From NCBI RefSeq assembly GCF_001570765.1, contig NZ_BCSH01000029.1, forward strand, positions 19,228 through 83,227: a stretch of DNA of 64,000 nt, in the 5' to 3' direction. Made by a program: the position numbers and the translations under genes. This DNA comes from Nocardiopsis listeri NBRC 13360. GTDB taxonomy: Bacteria > Actinomycetota > Actinomycetes > Streptosporangiales > Streptosporangiaceae. The notes beneath the pieces were generated by a model. That model worked only from the letters and a program-made list of their open reading frames with translations. It did no database searches and had not been told where the DNA came from. Shown piece by piece: positions 42,022 to 53,187 of the stretch (positions are counted from its first letter, which is position 1; each line of letters starts with the position of its first letter).

Positions 42022-44778
42022 GTGGTGACCAAGCGAGAGACCCCCGAACAGACAGCCCCGGCCGATGGCGGGCGCCCCCGACTGCTCCTTCTGGACGGCC
42101 ACTCGATGGCCTTTCGCGCGTTCTTCGCGTTGCCGGTGGAGAACTTCGGTACCAGTACCGGGCAGTCGACCAACGCCGTGTACGGGTTCGCCTCCATGTT
42201 GGTGAAGTTGTTGCGTGATGAGGAGCCCACGCATGTGGCGGTGGCGTGGGACCTGTCGGGCCCCACGTTCCGGGACGAGGAGTACGACGGTTACAAGGGC
42301 GGTCGTTCGGAGACCCCGCCGGAGTTCCCGTCCCAGGTGCCGTTGACGCAGGACCTGATGCGCTTGATCGGCGTGACCAACCTGTCCGCGCCCGGATTCG
42401 AGGCCGACGACGTGATCGCCACGCTCGCCCACCAGGGCGGCGAGGCGGGCATGGAGGTGCTGATCGCCTCCGGTGACCGGGACGCCTTCCAGCTGGTCAC
42501 CGAGAACTGCACGGTGCTGTACCCGGGCAAGAGCCTGTCGGACCTGCGGCGGATGAATCCGGCGGCGGTGGAGGACAAGTACGGGGTCTCGCCCGAGCGC
42601 TACCGGGACCTGGCCGCTTTGGTGGGGGAGAAGGCCGACAACCTACCCGGTGTGCCCGGGGTGGGGCCCAAGACCGCCGCGAAGTGGATCGCCAGGTTCG
42701 GGTCCCTGGAGGCCCTGGTGGAGCGCGCCGACGAGGTCACCGGCAAGGCCGGGCAGAACTTCCGCGACCACCTGGCCGACGTGCTGCGCAACCAGCGTCT
42801 CAACAAGCTGGTAACCGACGTGCCGCTCGACGCCGAGGTGAGCGCGCTCGGTTTGGGTGAGACGGATCGGGCCGGAGTGGACGCGCTCTTCGACAACCTG
42901 GAGTTCGCCTCCAACCTGCGTGAGCGCCTGTACGCGGTGGTGCGCGCCGCGGAGCCGGGCGAGGGCGGCGACGGCTCCGGTGAGGGTTTCGAGGTGGACG
43001 TGACCGTCGCCGACACCGGCGACGTGGCGGCCTGGCTCACCGAGCACGCCTCCGTGGACGGTGTGACCACCGAGGCTCCGGCCGGACTGGCCCTGGAAGG
43101 TACCTGGGGCCGGGGGACCGGTCGGGTGGACGCGCTGGCGGTGACCGTCGCCGGCGGCGCCTCCCTGTACCTGGACCCCACCTTGTTGGACGTCGCCGAC
43201 ACGGAGGCGCTCGCGGCCTTCCTCTCCGACGCGGATCGTCCCAAGGTGGTGCACGAGTGCAAGGGCGCCCTGCTGGCCCTGGGCGCGCACGGGTGGTCCC
43301 TGGGCGGCGTGGTGAGCGACACCGCTCTGGCCGCCTACCTGGCCCAGCCCGGGCAGCGCCGGTTCGATCTGGCAGACCTGACCCGCAAGTACCTGGGTCG
43401 GGAGCTGGAGGAGGACACCGACGGCGACCAGTTGGCCCTGGACCTGGGTTCGGAGGGCGACGGGGGCGGGCGCGGCCGTGTGCTGTCGGTGCGTGCCGCG
43501 GCCACCCGGGACCTGGCGGTCGTGCTCGCCGCGGAGCTGGGCAAGCGTGGTGGGGCGCACCTGCTGCGCGAGGTGGAGCTGCCGCTGGTGGACGTGTTGG
43601 CACGGATGGAGCGGGCCGGGATCGCCGCGGACCGCCCCTATCTGGAGGAGTTGCAGGGAGAGTTCGCCTCGGCGGGACGCGCCGCGGTGGAGCGAGCCCA
43701 CGAGCTCGTGGGCCGTGAGTTCAACCTGGGTTCCCCCAAGCAGTTGCAGCAGGTGCTGTTCGAGGACCTGGAGCTGCCGAAGACGAAGAAGATCAAGACC
43801 GGGTACACCACCGACGCCGACGCGCTGGCGTGGCTGGCGGGGCAGACCGTCAACGAGCTGCCGGGGGTGCTGTTGCACCACCGGGACCAGACCAAGCTGC
43901 GCACCACGGTCGAGGGTCTGATCAAGACCGTCGCCGACGACGACCGCATCCACACCACGTTCAACCAGATGGTGGCGGCGACCGGGCGGCTCAGCTCCAC
44001 CGAACCCAACCTGCAGAACATCCCGGTGCGCACGGACGTGGGCCGGCGGATCCGGCGGGCGTTCGTGGTCGGTGCGGGCTACGACGAGCTCCTGACCGCC
44101 GACTACAGCCAGATCGAGCTGCGGATCATGGCGCACCTGTCCGGCGAGCAGGCACTGATCGACGCGTTCAACAGTGGTTACGACTTCCACGCGCAGATGG
44201 CGGCGCGGGTGTTCGACGTCGCGGTGGAAGAGGTCGACGGTGAGGCGCGTTCCAAGATCAAGGCGATGAGCTACGGGTTGGCCTACGGGTTGAGCGCCTA
44301 TGGGCTGTCGCAGCAGTTGGGAATCGCTCCTGATGAGGCCAAGCGGCTGATGGAGGACTACTTCGCCAGCTTCGGCGGGGTGCGCGACTACCTGAACGAG
44401 GTGGTGGAGCAGGCCCGCAAGGTCGGCTACACCGAGACGATCCTGGGTCGACGCCGGTACCTGCCGGATCTGACCAGCGACAACCGGCAGCGTCGGGAGA
44501 TGGCCGAGCGGATGGCGTTGAACGCGCCGATCCAGGGTTCGGCGGCCGACATCATCAAGGTCGCGATGTTGCGGGTGGACGCGGCGCTCACCGAGGGTGG
44601 ACACGACTCCCGTGTCCTGCTGCAGGTGCACGACGAACTCGTGGTGGAGATCGCCCCGGGCGAGCGCGAGGCGGTGGAAAACCTCGTGACGCACGAGATG
44701 GGCTCGGCCTATGATCTGCGTGTTCCGCTGGGCGTTTCGGTCGGCAGCGGGCAGAACTGGCACGACGCCGCGCACTAG
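42022..44778 (+). CDS. polA: DNA polymerase I
   Basis: 918 residues. Gap filling and primer removal. The 5'-nuclease domain (about residues 15-300) has LLLLDGHSMAFRAFFAL and PGFEADDVIATLA. The middle domain resembles a 3'-5' exonuclease but lacks the DxE pair (ALEGTWG in its place), so proofreading is probably lost, as in other actinobacteria. The polymerase domain shows motif A DYSQIELRIMAHLSG, motif B RSKIKAMSYGLAYGL and motif C QVHDELVVE. Start GTG at 42022 follows a leaderless promoter. It is followed closely by the ArfB-like gene. Confidence 0.97.
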   Translation: MVTKRETPEQTAPADGGRPRLLLLDGHSMAFRAFFALPVENFGTSTGQSTNAVYGFASMLVKLLRDEEPTHVAVAWDLSGPTFRDEEYDGYKGGRSETPPEFPSQVPLTQDLMRLIGVTNLSAPGFEADDVIATLAHQGGEAGMEVLIASGDRDAFQLVTENCTVLYPGKSLSDLRRMNPAAVEDKYGVSPERYRDLAALVGEKADNLPGVPGVGPKTAAKWIARFGSLEALVERADEVTGKAGQNFRDHLADVLRNQRLNKLVTDVPLDAEVSALGLGETDRAGVDALFDNLEFASNLRERLYAVVRAAEPGEGGDGSGEGFEVDVTVADTGDVAAWLTEHASVDGVTTEAPAGLALEGTWGRGTGRVDALAVTVAGGASLYLDPTLLDVADTEALAAFLSDADRPKVVHECKGALLALGAHGWSLGGVVSDTALAAYLAQPGQRRFDLADLTRKYLGRELEEDTDGDQLALDLGSEGDGGGRGRVLSVRAAATRDLAVVLAAELGKRGGAHLLREVELPLVDVLARMERAGIAADRPYLEELQGEFASAGRAAVERAHELVGREFNLGSPKQLQQVLFEDLELPKTKKIKTGYTTDADALAWLAGQTVNELPGVLLHHRDQTKLRTTVEGLIKTVADDDRIHTTFNQMVAATGRLSSTEPNLQNIPVRTDVGRRIRRAFVVGAGYDELLTADYSQIELRIMAHLSGEQALIDAFNSGYDFHAQMAARVFDVAVEEVDGEARSKIKAMSYGLAYGLSAYGLSQQLGIAPDEAKRLMEDYFASFGGVRDYLNEVVEQARKVGYTETILGRRRYLPDLTSDNRQRREMAERMALNAPIQGSAADIIKVAMLRVDAALTEGGHDSRVLLQVHDELVVEIAPGEREAVENLVTHEMGSAYDLRVPLGVSVGSGQNWHDAAH

Positions 44779-44806
44779 ACGGTGATGGATGGAGAGGGTG
44801 GGAACG

Positions 44807-45250
44807 GTGGCGGGGCAGGACGAGACCACGAAGGGTCTGGCCGTGGGGCCCGTGACCGTTCCCGCGGACGCTTTGACGTGGCGGTTCTCTCGGTCCTCGG
44901 GGCCGGGAGGGCAGCACGTCAACACCTCCGACACCCGGGTGTCGTTGTCGCTGGACGTGGCGTCCTGTCGGGCGCTGGGGGAGACCCGCCGGACCCGTGC
45001 GTTGGAACGTCTGCGGGGGCGTCTGGTGGAAGGTGTGCTGACGGTGTCGGCGCAGAGCCACCGGTCGCAGGTGCGCAACCGGCTGGAGGCCCGGGAGAAG
45101 CTGGCGGCGGTCCTGGCGGAGGCGATCGAGCCCCCGCCGCCGGAACGGCGCGAACGCAAGCCCTCCAAGAACGCCAAGCGGCGTCGGTTGGACGCCAAAC
45201 GGCGCCGGAGCGAGGTCAAACGGGCACGTTCGCGGCCTTCGATGGAGTGA
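44807..45250 (+). CDS. arfB: ArfB-like peptidyl-tRNA hydrolase (GGQ protein)
   Basis: 147 residues. The release-factor motif GGQ sits in FSRSSGPGGQHVNTSDTRV, followed by the basic C-terminal tail (KPSKNAKRRRLDAKRRRS) used to enter the mRNA channel of stalled ribosomes. Rescues ribosomes on truncated messages by hydrolysing peptidyl-tRNA. GTG at 44807 follows GGAGAGG by nine bases; an in-frame ATG at 44789 is an alternative. 28 bases after polA, so possibly co-transcribed. Confidence 0.85.
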   Translation: MAGQDETTKGLAVGPVTVPADALTWRFSRSSGPGGQHVNTSDTRVSLSLDVASCRALGETRRTRALERLRGRLVEGVLTVSAQSHRSQVRNRLEAREKLAAVLAEAIEPPPPERRERKPSKNAKRRRLDAKRRRSEVKRARSRPSME

Positions 45251-45341
45251 TGTTCGGCTCCTTCGGGGGACGGTTCGGCCCCGTGGGAAGGCCATGAGGT
45301 TACGGGTGGGTAAGCACCGTCGGACATGCGACGTCGTCCAG

Positions 45342-45371
45342 TTGATCTTGACCGTGCCGCTCGGGTAAGTT
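45342..45371 (+). promoter_or_regulatory. rpsA promoter P1 (upstream)
   Basis: TTGATC (45342-45347), 18 bp, TAAGTT (45366-45371). Would give a leader of nearly 300 bases. Confidence 0.45.
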
Positions 45372-45415
45372 GCGGCCAATATGCCCTTCGTCGGGTTGGC
45401 GGTCCTGGGTTCCGA

Positions 45416-45444
45416 TTGACCAGGACGCCCTTGTCTCATATTCT
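45416..45444 (+). promoter_or_regulatory. rpsA promoter P2 (main)
   Basis: TTGACC (45416-45421), 17 bp, TATTCT (45439-45444). Close to the housekeeping sigma consensus. It predicts a start near 45451 and a leader of about 215 bases for rpsA, with no coding ORF of note inside. Confidence 0.7.
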
Positions 45445-45666
45445 GGCCAGAGCGTTGTGGGTTTCGTGCGTGCCGTCTGTCGTCCCCGTAGGGGGCGAAG
45501 GGTTGCACCGCATCGGTCACCACTCTGGACTCAGGTAGTCGGCGGTCACGGACGGCTCGTTCCGTACATGTGGCCCTGCTCCTCACATCTGGACGACGGA
45601 TCGAACAGCCCGAGCCCGCGGCGTGCCCATTTCCTGAACCTGTCCGTATCCGGAGTCCACCCACAA

Positions 45667-47163
45667 ATGACGAGCAGCACCGAGGCCACCTCGACACCCC
45701 AGGTAGCGGTCAACGACATCGGGTCCGAGGAAGCCTTCCTCGCGGCGATCGACGAGACCATCAAGTACTTCAACGACGGTGACATTGTCGAGGGCACCAT
45801 CGTGAAGGTCGATCGAGACGAGGTCTTGCTCGACATCGGCTACAAGACCGAGGGTGTCATCCCCTCTCGGGAATTGTCGATCAAGCACGACGTCGACCCC
45901 GGTGAAGTGGTTGCCGTCGGCGACCAGGTCGAAGCCCTCGTTCTCCAGAAGGAGGACAAGGAAGGCCGTCTGATCCTGTCCAAGAAGCGCGCTCAGTACG
46001 AGCGGGCCTGGGGCACGATCGAGAAGATCAAGGAAGAGGACGGCGTCGTCACCGGTACCGTCATCGAGGTCGTCAAGGGTGGTCTCATCCTCGACATCGG
46101 CCTCCGTGGCTTCCTGCCGGCCTCCCTGGTCGAGATGCGCCGCGTTCGCGACCTCCAGCCCTACGTGGGCCGCGAGCTCGAGGCCAAGATCATCGAGCTG
46201 GACAAGAACCGCAACAATGTGGTCCTGTCCCGCCGTGCCTGGCTCGAGCAGACCCAGTCCGAGGTTCGCCAGACGTTCCTCAACACCCTCCAGAAGGGGC
46301 AGATCCGCAAGGGCGTCGTCTCCTCGATCGTCAACTTCGGTGCCTTCGTGGACCTGGGTGGCGTCGACGGTCTGGTGCACGTCTCGGAGCTGTCCTGGAA
46401 GCACATCGACCACCCGAGCGAGGTCGTCGAGGTCGGCCAGGAGGTCACCGTCGAGGTTCTCGACGTGGACATGGAGCGCGAGCGCGTCTCCCTGTCGCTC
46501 AAGGCGACCCAGGAAGACCCGTGGCAGCAGTTCGCCCGGACCCACCAGATCGGTCAGGTCGTTCCCGGCAAGGTCACCAAGCTGGTTCCGTTCGGTGCGT
46601 TCGTGCGCGTCGAAGAGGGCATCGAGGGCCTGGTCCACATCTCCGAGCTGGCCGAGCGCCACGTCGAGGTGCCCGAGCAGGTCGTCCAGGTCGGCACCGA
46701 GATCTTCGTGAAGATCATCGACATCGACCTCGAGCGTCGTCGCATCAGCCTCTCGCTGAAGCAGGCCAACGAGGCCGTCTCGCCCGACCAGGTGGACTTC
46801 GACCCCACCCTGTACGGCATGGCCGCGGACTACGACGAGCAGGGCAACTACAAGTACCCCGAGGGCTTCGACCCCGAGTCCGGCGAGTGGCTCGAGGGCT
46901 TCGAGGCTCAGCGGGACGAGTGGGAGCGCAGCTACGCCGAGGCGCAGGCTCGCTTCGAGGCTCACCGCAAGCAGGTCGAGGAGGCGCGCGCGGCCGAGGC
47001 CGACGCCGCCAACGCTCCTGCTCCGGAGGAAGAGGAGGAGTACACCGGCGGCGGTGCCCAGAGCACCGGTTCCACCGGCACCTCCGACTCCGGCAGTGGC
47101 GCCCTGGCCTCCGACGAGGCCCTGGCCGCTCTGCGCGAGAAGCTCGCGGGCGGCGAGGCTTAA
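45667..47163 (+). CDS. rpsA: 30S ribosomal protein S1
   Basis: 498 residues with four S1 RNA-binding domains: about residues 37-105 (GDIVEGTIVKVDRDEVLLDIG), 122-186 (GVVTGTVIEVVKGGLILDIG), 207-276 (RKGVVSSIVNFGAFVDLGGV) and 292-360 (VPGKVTKLVPFGAFVRVEEG). The C-terminus is an Ala/Glu- then Gly/Ser/Thr-rich tail, usual for the actinobacterial four-domain form; E. coli S1 has six. The ATG at 45667 (MTSSTEATST) fits the family; an upstream in-frame extension to 45370 covers the promoters and is not coding. SD GGAG is 12 bases away. Confidence 0.97.
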   Translation: MTSSTEATSTPQVAVNDIGSEEAFLAAIDETIKYFNDGDIVEGTIVKVDRDEVLLDIGYKTEGVIPSRELSIKHDVDPGEVVAVGDQVEALVLQKEDKEGRLILSKKRAQYERAWGTIEKIKEEDGVVTGTVIEVVKGGLILDIGLRGFLPASLVEMRRVRDLQPYVGRELEAKIIELDKNRNNVVLSRRAWLEQTQSEVRQTFLNTLQKGQIRKGVVSSIVNFGAFVDLGGVDGLVHVSELSWKHIDHPSEVVEVGQEVTVEVLDVDMERERVSLSLKATQEDPWQQFARTHQIGQVVPGKVTKLVPFGAFVRVEEGIEGLVHISELAERHVEVPEQVVQVGTEIFVKIIDIDLERRRISLSLKQANEAVSPDQVDFDPTLYGMAADYDEQGNYKYPEGFDPESGEWLEGFEAQRDEWERSYAEAQARFEAHRKQVEEARAAEADAANAPAPEEEEEYTGGGAQSTGSTGTSDSGSGALASDEALAALREKLAGGEA

Positions 47164-47177
47164 GCCTCTGGTCGCTT

Positions 47178-47213
47178 GAGGGGCCGTTCCCACTTCGGTG
47201 GGGGCGGCCCCTC
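47178..47213 (+). terminator. Terminator after rpsA
   Basis: GAGGGGCCG...CCCAC closed by a TTCG tetraloop with GTGGG...CGGCCCCTC, 15 bases after the rpsA stop; a stable hairpin with a short internal bulge. Confidence 0.75.
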
Positions 47214-47269
47214 GCCGTGTGTCAGGCTCTAGGGTGAAACCCGCGAAGGGAAGCGCACCAGGAGGCGAC

Positions 47270-47767
47270 GTGTTCGAGATCCACCCGGCTACCGTGGCGG
47301 ACGCGGGGGAGCTGTTCACCCTCCAACGCGCCGCCTACGTCGATGAGGCGCAGACCTACGGGGACCCGTTCATCCTGCCGCTCACCGAGGGCCTGTCCCG
47401 GATCGAGGGACTGTTGGCCTCGGGTGACGCGCTGGTGCTCAAGGCGGTGACGGGTCATCGGCTGGTGGGCGCGGTGCGCGCGGCGACCACCGACACCACC
47501 GGGGTGGTGGGTCGCCTGGTCGTGGCCCCCGACGTGCGCGGGCGCGGGATCGCCCGGGCGTTGATGGAGCGGCTGGAGGAGGACCTGCGGCACCGTCGCC
47601 CCGAGCTTGCGGCGTTGACCCTGTTCTCGGGGGCGCAGAACACCACCGAACAGCGCCTCTACCGTCGGCTGGGCTACGCCGAGACACACCGGGAGCGCGT
47701 CGCCGACCACCTGGTGATGGTGCACATGCGCAAGGAACTGGGGCGGGTGACGGCGGGGTCGGTGTGA
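47270..47767 (+). CDS. GNAT-family acetyltransferase
   Basis: 165 residues. The acetyl-CoA loop is VAPDVRGRGIARALMERL near residues 85-102, followed by LTLFSGAQNTTEQRLYRRLGY, typical of GNAT C-termini. Substrate unknown. Start GTG at 47270 follows AGGAGG closely; TAGGGT at 47230-47235 is a probable -10. It lies between rpsA and coaE, as in some other actinomycetes. Confidence 0.85.
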   Translation: MFEIHPATVADAGELFTLQRAAYVDEAQTYGDPFILPLTEGLSRIEGLLASGDALVLKAVTGHRLVGAVRAATTDTTGVVGRLVVAPDVRGRGIARALMERLEEDLRHRRPELAALTLFSGAQNTTEQRLYRRLGYAETHRERVADHLVMVHMRKELGRVTAGSV

Positions 47768-47787
47768 CGATCGCGCACTCCGACCTC

Positions 47788-47800
47788 TAGGGTTTGGCGC
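47788..47800 (+). promoter_or_regulatory. Leaderless promoter of coaE
   Basis: GTGACG at 47764-47769, 18 bp, TAGGGT at 47788-47793, then seven bases to the ATG at 47801. Confidence 0.5.
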
Positions 47801-48403
47801 ATGCTGAAAGTGGGACTCACCGGCGGGATCGGTTCGGGCAAGAGCGCGGTCTCGGCCGCGTTGGCCTCCTACGGGGCGGTGGTCATCGACGCCGACGCCA
47901 TCGCCCGCGAGGTGGTGGAGCCGGGGACCCCCGGCCTGGCCGAGGTCGTCGCCGAGTTCGGGGAAGGGGTACTCACCCCGCAGGGGCGGCTGGACCGGAC
48001 CAGGTTGGGCGAACTGGTGTTCGCCGACCAGACCCGGCTGGCTCGGCTCAACGCCATCGTCCACCCCAAGGTGGGCGAGCGTAGCGGCCGGCTGATGGAG
48101 GAGGCGTTGGAATCCGGCGCCAAGGTCGTGGTCTACGACGTCCCGTTGCTGGTGGAGAACGGTCTGGAGTCCCTCTACGACGTGGTGGTCGTGGTCGACA
48201 CCCCCGACGAGGTACGGGTGGAACGCGTCTCCCGCGACCGCGCCATGCCGCGTGAACAGGTACGGGCCCGTATCGACGCCCAGGCCGATCGTCAGACGCG
48301 GCTGGCCGCCGCCGACTTCGTGGTGGACAACTCCGGGACCCGTGAGGACCTGGCCGAACGCGTTGCTCAGCTATGGCGCGAGCTCTTGGACCGCGCGGAC
48401 TAG
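47801..48403 (+). CDS. coaE: Dephospho-CoA kinase
   Basis: 200 residues. Phosphorylates dephospho-CoA, the last step of CoA synthesis. P-loop GLTGGIGSGKSAV at the N-terminus, DADAIAREVVEPG, HPKVGERSG, and YDVPLLVENGL are all family features. The ATG follows a leaderless promoter. The stop TAG at 48401-48403 shares the bases CTAG with the stop of the convergent gene, so the two coding regions overlap by four bases. Confidence 0.95.
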   Translation: MLKVGLTGGIGSGKSAVSAALASYGAVVIDADAIAREVVEPGTPGLAEVVAEFGEGVLTPQGRLDRTRLGELVFADQTRLARLNAIVHPKVGERSGRLMEEALESGAKVVVYDVPLLVENGLESLYDVVVVVDTPDEVRVERVSRDRAMPREQVRARIDAQADRQTRLAAADFVVDNSGTREDLAERVAQLWRELLDRAD

Positions 48404-50094
48404 AGGCCCACGCCCTCCTCCGCCTTCGCCGGGGGAGCGATCTTGCGACGCAGCCACTCCGGGATGTGTTCGGCCTGACGCGGGAAGTAGCGGAAGTCCA
48501 GCTGATGGTCGAGTTCGGTGATCCGGCGGCCGAAGTCGGGTTCGTTCGTATGGTCGTAGCCCTCCTCTCGGACGCCCTCGGTGTCCACGCTGAAGGAGGC
48601 GCGGAACCAGGTGCCCACGCCGCGCTCGTACATGCCCTCGCGCAGCCGTCTCAAGGGGCGGCTCAGAGCGGGTGGGCTCGGGAAGCGTTCCCCCCGGGTC
48701 GAGTCCGGTCGCCGGACACGGCACACGACGCCCAGGTGATCGACCAGGGCGTCCACGTCCAGGCTCAGCGCGGTCCACTCACCGGTGACCTCCTCGACCA
48801 GGATCTCGCGTAGATCGTCGAGTAGGGCGTCACGTTCGTCCGGAGCGATGGGGGCCCACGGAAAACTCGGTTCGGTGCCGCCGGGTCGGTCCCAGCCCTG
48901 TGGGGCCGGGAGCGACGAGGGTGGTCTGTGCCCGCCGGTCGACCATTCGGGCCGCCAATACCGGTCGCGTTCGCCCAGACCGGACACGAACCCATAGGAG
49001 ATCATGCCGTCCTCCCCGGGGTGTGCGGCGTGGTCGTTCCACCAGGTCGGCCAGTGGTCGTAGGCGCGCCGCAGCGTGTGTCCCTCTCGGGTGACTTCCA
49101 ACCGGGCGTAGAGCCAACCACCGTGTTCGGGGTGGTCCTCGGCCTCGAAGAGGGATCGCCAGAGCAACATCTCCTCGGGCCCCTTCCACTCGCGTGGTCG
49201 TGCCCGCCAATGCGCCTCGATCGCGTTGTGGGTCAGAGTCAGGCGCCCGCCGGGACCCATGCGGTGGCGTGCCCACTCGACCAGACGGAGCAGTTCGGGG
49301 CCGTCCTCGGGTGTCGGACGACCGGGGATCTCCTCGGTGCGACGCATGGCGTCCGCGTAGTACAGACCGAACGTCCGGGAACAGCAGACGATCATGTCAC
49401 GTCGTACGGGACCGTGGTGCCCGGCGGGAAGCACCGTGGCGCCGCCGTTCGGTGTCAGCCCCAGTGCGTCGGCCTGGCCGATCGCGGCCGTGGGATCGGT
49501 GCTCTGGTGCAGGAGGGGTAGGGCCTGGGCCAGCGCCGATTCGGTCAGCTCTCGGGTGAGAGCCGCGCGGACCAACCTCGGTAGCAGACCGGTGAGTTCC
49601 GCGGTGTTCTCCTCACCCAGGTCCGTGTTGTCGGTGAGTCGTTCGAGCAGGCCCTCCTCGCTGAGGACGCCGCCGAGGTTCAGGTGCACGCCGTCCCGAC
49701 CGATGTGGTCCGGGTAGGGGGTGCGGTCCCAGGCCTGCCCGTCCCACCAGTACAGGAATCCGACGTTGTTGTCCCGCTCGTGGTCGAGCAGCAGTTCCCA
49801 AGGAAGCCAGTCGGGGCCGTCTCGGAACAGGTCGCCGCCCTCCTCGTCCAGGTAGACGGTGTCGGACTCGTGGTCCTGGCCGATGAGCACGCCACGGCCC
49901 CCCTCCAGTCGCAGGAGCCACCAGTCGTTGCCGCCGGAATCGTCGTAGCGGATCTGTCCCTCGTCCGCCCGGTGCGGGGAGAAGGGGTCATCGTCCCCGT
50001 TTCCGTGCATGAGCGCGGCGTCCAGGGCGGCGTGCGCCCACAGGGTCTCGAACGGCGGCAGGTCCGTGGCGGCGCTGATGTCCTGGTCGTACAA
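48400..50094 (-). CDS. Large hypothetical protein
   Basis: 564 residues from TTG at 50094; not recognised. The N-terminus (LDAALMHGNGDDDPFSPHR..., Trp/Asp-rich, with WLPWELLLDHE and VGFLYWWDGQAW) resembles proteins seen in Streptomyces and has an SMI1-like feel. A second part near residues 250-420 (RLEVTREGHTLRRAYDHWPTWW) and a third near 430-550 (EEGYDHTNEPDF... PRQAEHIPEWLRRK) look like related beta-rich domains. No membrane segment or signal peptide. SD GGAAGAGG and a -10-like TAGGCT (50131-50126, minus) support 50094. The frame stays open upstream to about 50440, so a longer protein is possible. Converges on coaE. Confidence 0.6.
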   Translation of the reverse strand: MYDQDISAATDLPPFETLWAHAALDAALMHGNGDDDPFSPHRADEGQIRYDDSGGNDWWLLRLEGGRGVLIGQDHESDTVYLDEEGGDLFRDGPDWLPWELLLDHERDNNVGFLYWWDGQAWDRTPYPDHIGRDGVHLNLGGVLSEEGLLERLTDNTDLGEENTAELTGLLPRLVRAALTRELTESALAQALPLLHQSTDPTAAIGQADALGLTPNGGATVLPAGHHGPVRRDMIVCCSRTFGLYYADAMRRTEEIPGRPTPEDGPELLRLVEWARHRMGPGGRLTLTHNAIEAHWRARPREWKGPEEMLLWRSLFEAEDHPEHGGWLYARLEVTREGHTLRRAYDHWPTWWNDHAAHPGEDGMISYGFVSGLGERDRYWRPEWSTGGHRPPSSLPAPQGWDRPGGTEPSFPWAPIAPDERDALLDDLREILVEEVTGEWTALSLDVDALVDHLGVVCRVRRPDSTRGERFPSPPALSRPLRRLREGMYERGVGTWFRASFSVDTEGVREEGYDHTNEPDFGRRITELDHQLDFRYFPRQAEHIPEWLRRKIAPPAKAEEGVGL

Positions 50095-50500
50095 GGGGGC
50101 CTCTTCCGGTGTGTGAGCGGACGACAGCCTACTCACGGTCGGTGATGGGCCCGTGCGGAGGGCGGGTCGGGGGTCGGGAGCCTCCTGGCACAGGGCGTCG
50201 GAGAGTGAGGTGCCGGCCCCCACGGCCTCGCGGACCAGGTCCTCTCGCACGCCGAGGGTGGCGCGCACGCTCAACAGTCTGGAGTCGAGTTCCTCGGCGG
50301 GGGTGGGGTCCTGGCCGGAGGTGAGGGCCGGGTCGGCGTGGTCGGCGGCCCGACCGGGGGCCGGGAGTGGAAGAAGACGGCGAACACGTCCGAAAGAGGC
50401 TCGGCGAGGGGGCCTTCCCCGCTTTTGCGAGGCGGGATGTCAGAGGCGGTCTGTAGCGTTGGTATGAGGGGACGCGGTTCGACGGGAGATTTGAGGGCTA
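50095..50500. other. Divergent region hypothetical gene / uvrB
   Basis: Contains the open upstream extension of the minus-strand frame (coding-like as far as about 50275), the TAGGCT box for that gene and TAGCGT at 50454-50459 as a weak uvrB -10. No full SOS box was found; only a GTTCGA half-site near 50477. Confidence 0.35.
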
Positions 50501-52594
<2,094 letters not shown>

Positions 52595-52686
52595 CGATGT
52601 CGGGCGCCCCGATGATCCCGATCGGTGTGTATCGAATCAGAAACGATCGCAGAACGCTTAGGTCGCATAGTTACCTTCGCGTGACA

Positions 52687-52707
52687 TAGTCTTGGGTTTT
52701 GCCCAAG
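52687..52707 (+). promoter_or_regulatory. -10 box and small hairpin before the DUF3060 gene
   Basis: TAGTCT (52687-52692) is a likely -10. It overlaps CTTGGG-TTTTG-CCCAAG (52691-52707), a 6-bp inverted repeat. Confidence 0.4.
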
Positions 52708-52746
52708 GGGTATGTCGTGATTGCCGTTTTCTGGTGGGGGAGTTCC

Positions 52747-53187
52747 ATGCTCGGTCGGGTGCTCAAAGGTATCGGGGGCGTGGCCCTGCTCGGCCCCTTG
52801 CTGGCCGGGTGCGACGTGGGCCGGGCGGCCCCCGAGGAGAGCGCCCCCTCACCCGAGGCCGGTCAGGGGCGGCAGACCACGAGCGAGCCCGAGGGCAACG
52901 TCATCGACGACGAGGTGATCCTCGTGGTCGACGACGGGGCCGACGTGCGCGAGGACTGCGAGGAACGGGAGGTCGTGGTCTCCGCCGACCGCGCCACCGT
53001 CGTCCTCTCCGGCGATTGCGGGGTGGTGCGCGCGACCGGCCGGGGCTCGGTGGTCGAGGTCGGCAGCGCCGAGAAGATCGTCCTGGTGGGTGTGGACAAC
53101 GAGATCACCTTCGCCGAAGGTGAGCCCGAGGTGATCAACCAAGGACGCAACACCACCGTCAGCGCGGCGGGCGACAAAGAGGACTGA
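52747..53187 (+). CDS. DUF3060 lipoprotein
   Basis: 146 residues from ATG at 52747. Signal peptide MLGRVLKGIGGVALLGPLLA with lipobox LLAGC, an acidic/Pro/Ser linker, then a right-handed repeat domain of the DUF3060 type in which short strands recur: VVVSADRATVVLSGDCGVV, ATGRGSVVEVGSAEKIVLVG and DNEITFAEGEPEVINQGRNT. Surface protein of unknown function. GGGGGAG lies five bases before the ATG; a start at 52699 would place 16 extra residues before the signal sequence. Confidence 0.75.
   Translation: MLGRVLKGIGGVALLGPLLAGCDVGRAAPEESAPSPEAGQGRQTTSEPEGNVIDDEVILVVDDGADVREDCEEREVVVSADRATVVLSGDCGVVRATGRGSVVEVGSAEKIVLVGVDNEITFAEGEPEVINQGRNTTVSAAGDKED

Noticed and set aside
42643..45327. Minus-strand ORF of 894 codons opposite polA
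   Set aside because: Shadow of polA and arfB; repetitive His/Arg/Gln composition.
50465..50490. LexA/SOS box before uvrB
   Set aside because: Only a GTTCGA half-site; the partner half is missing.
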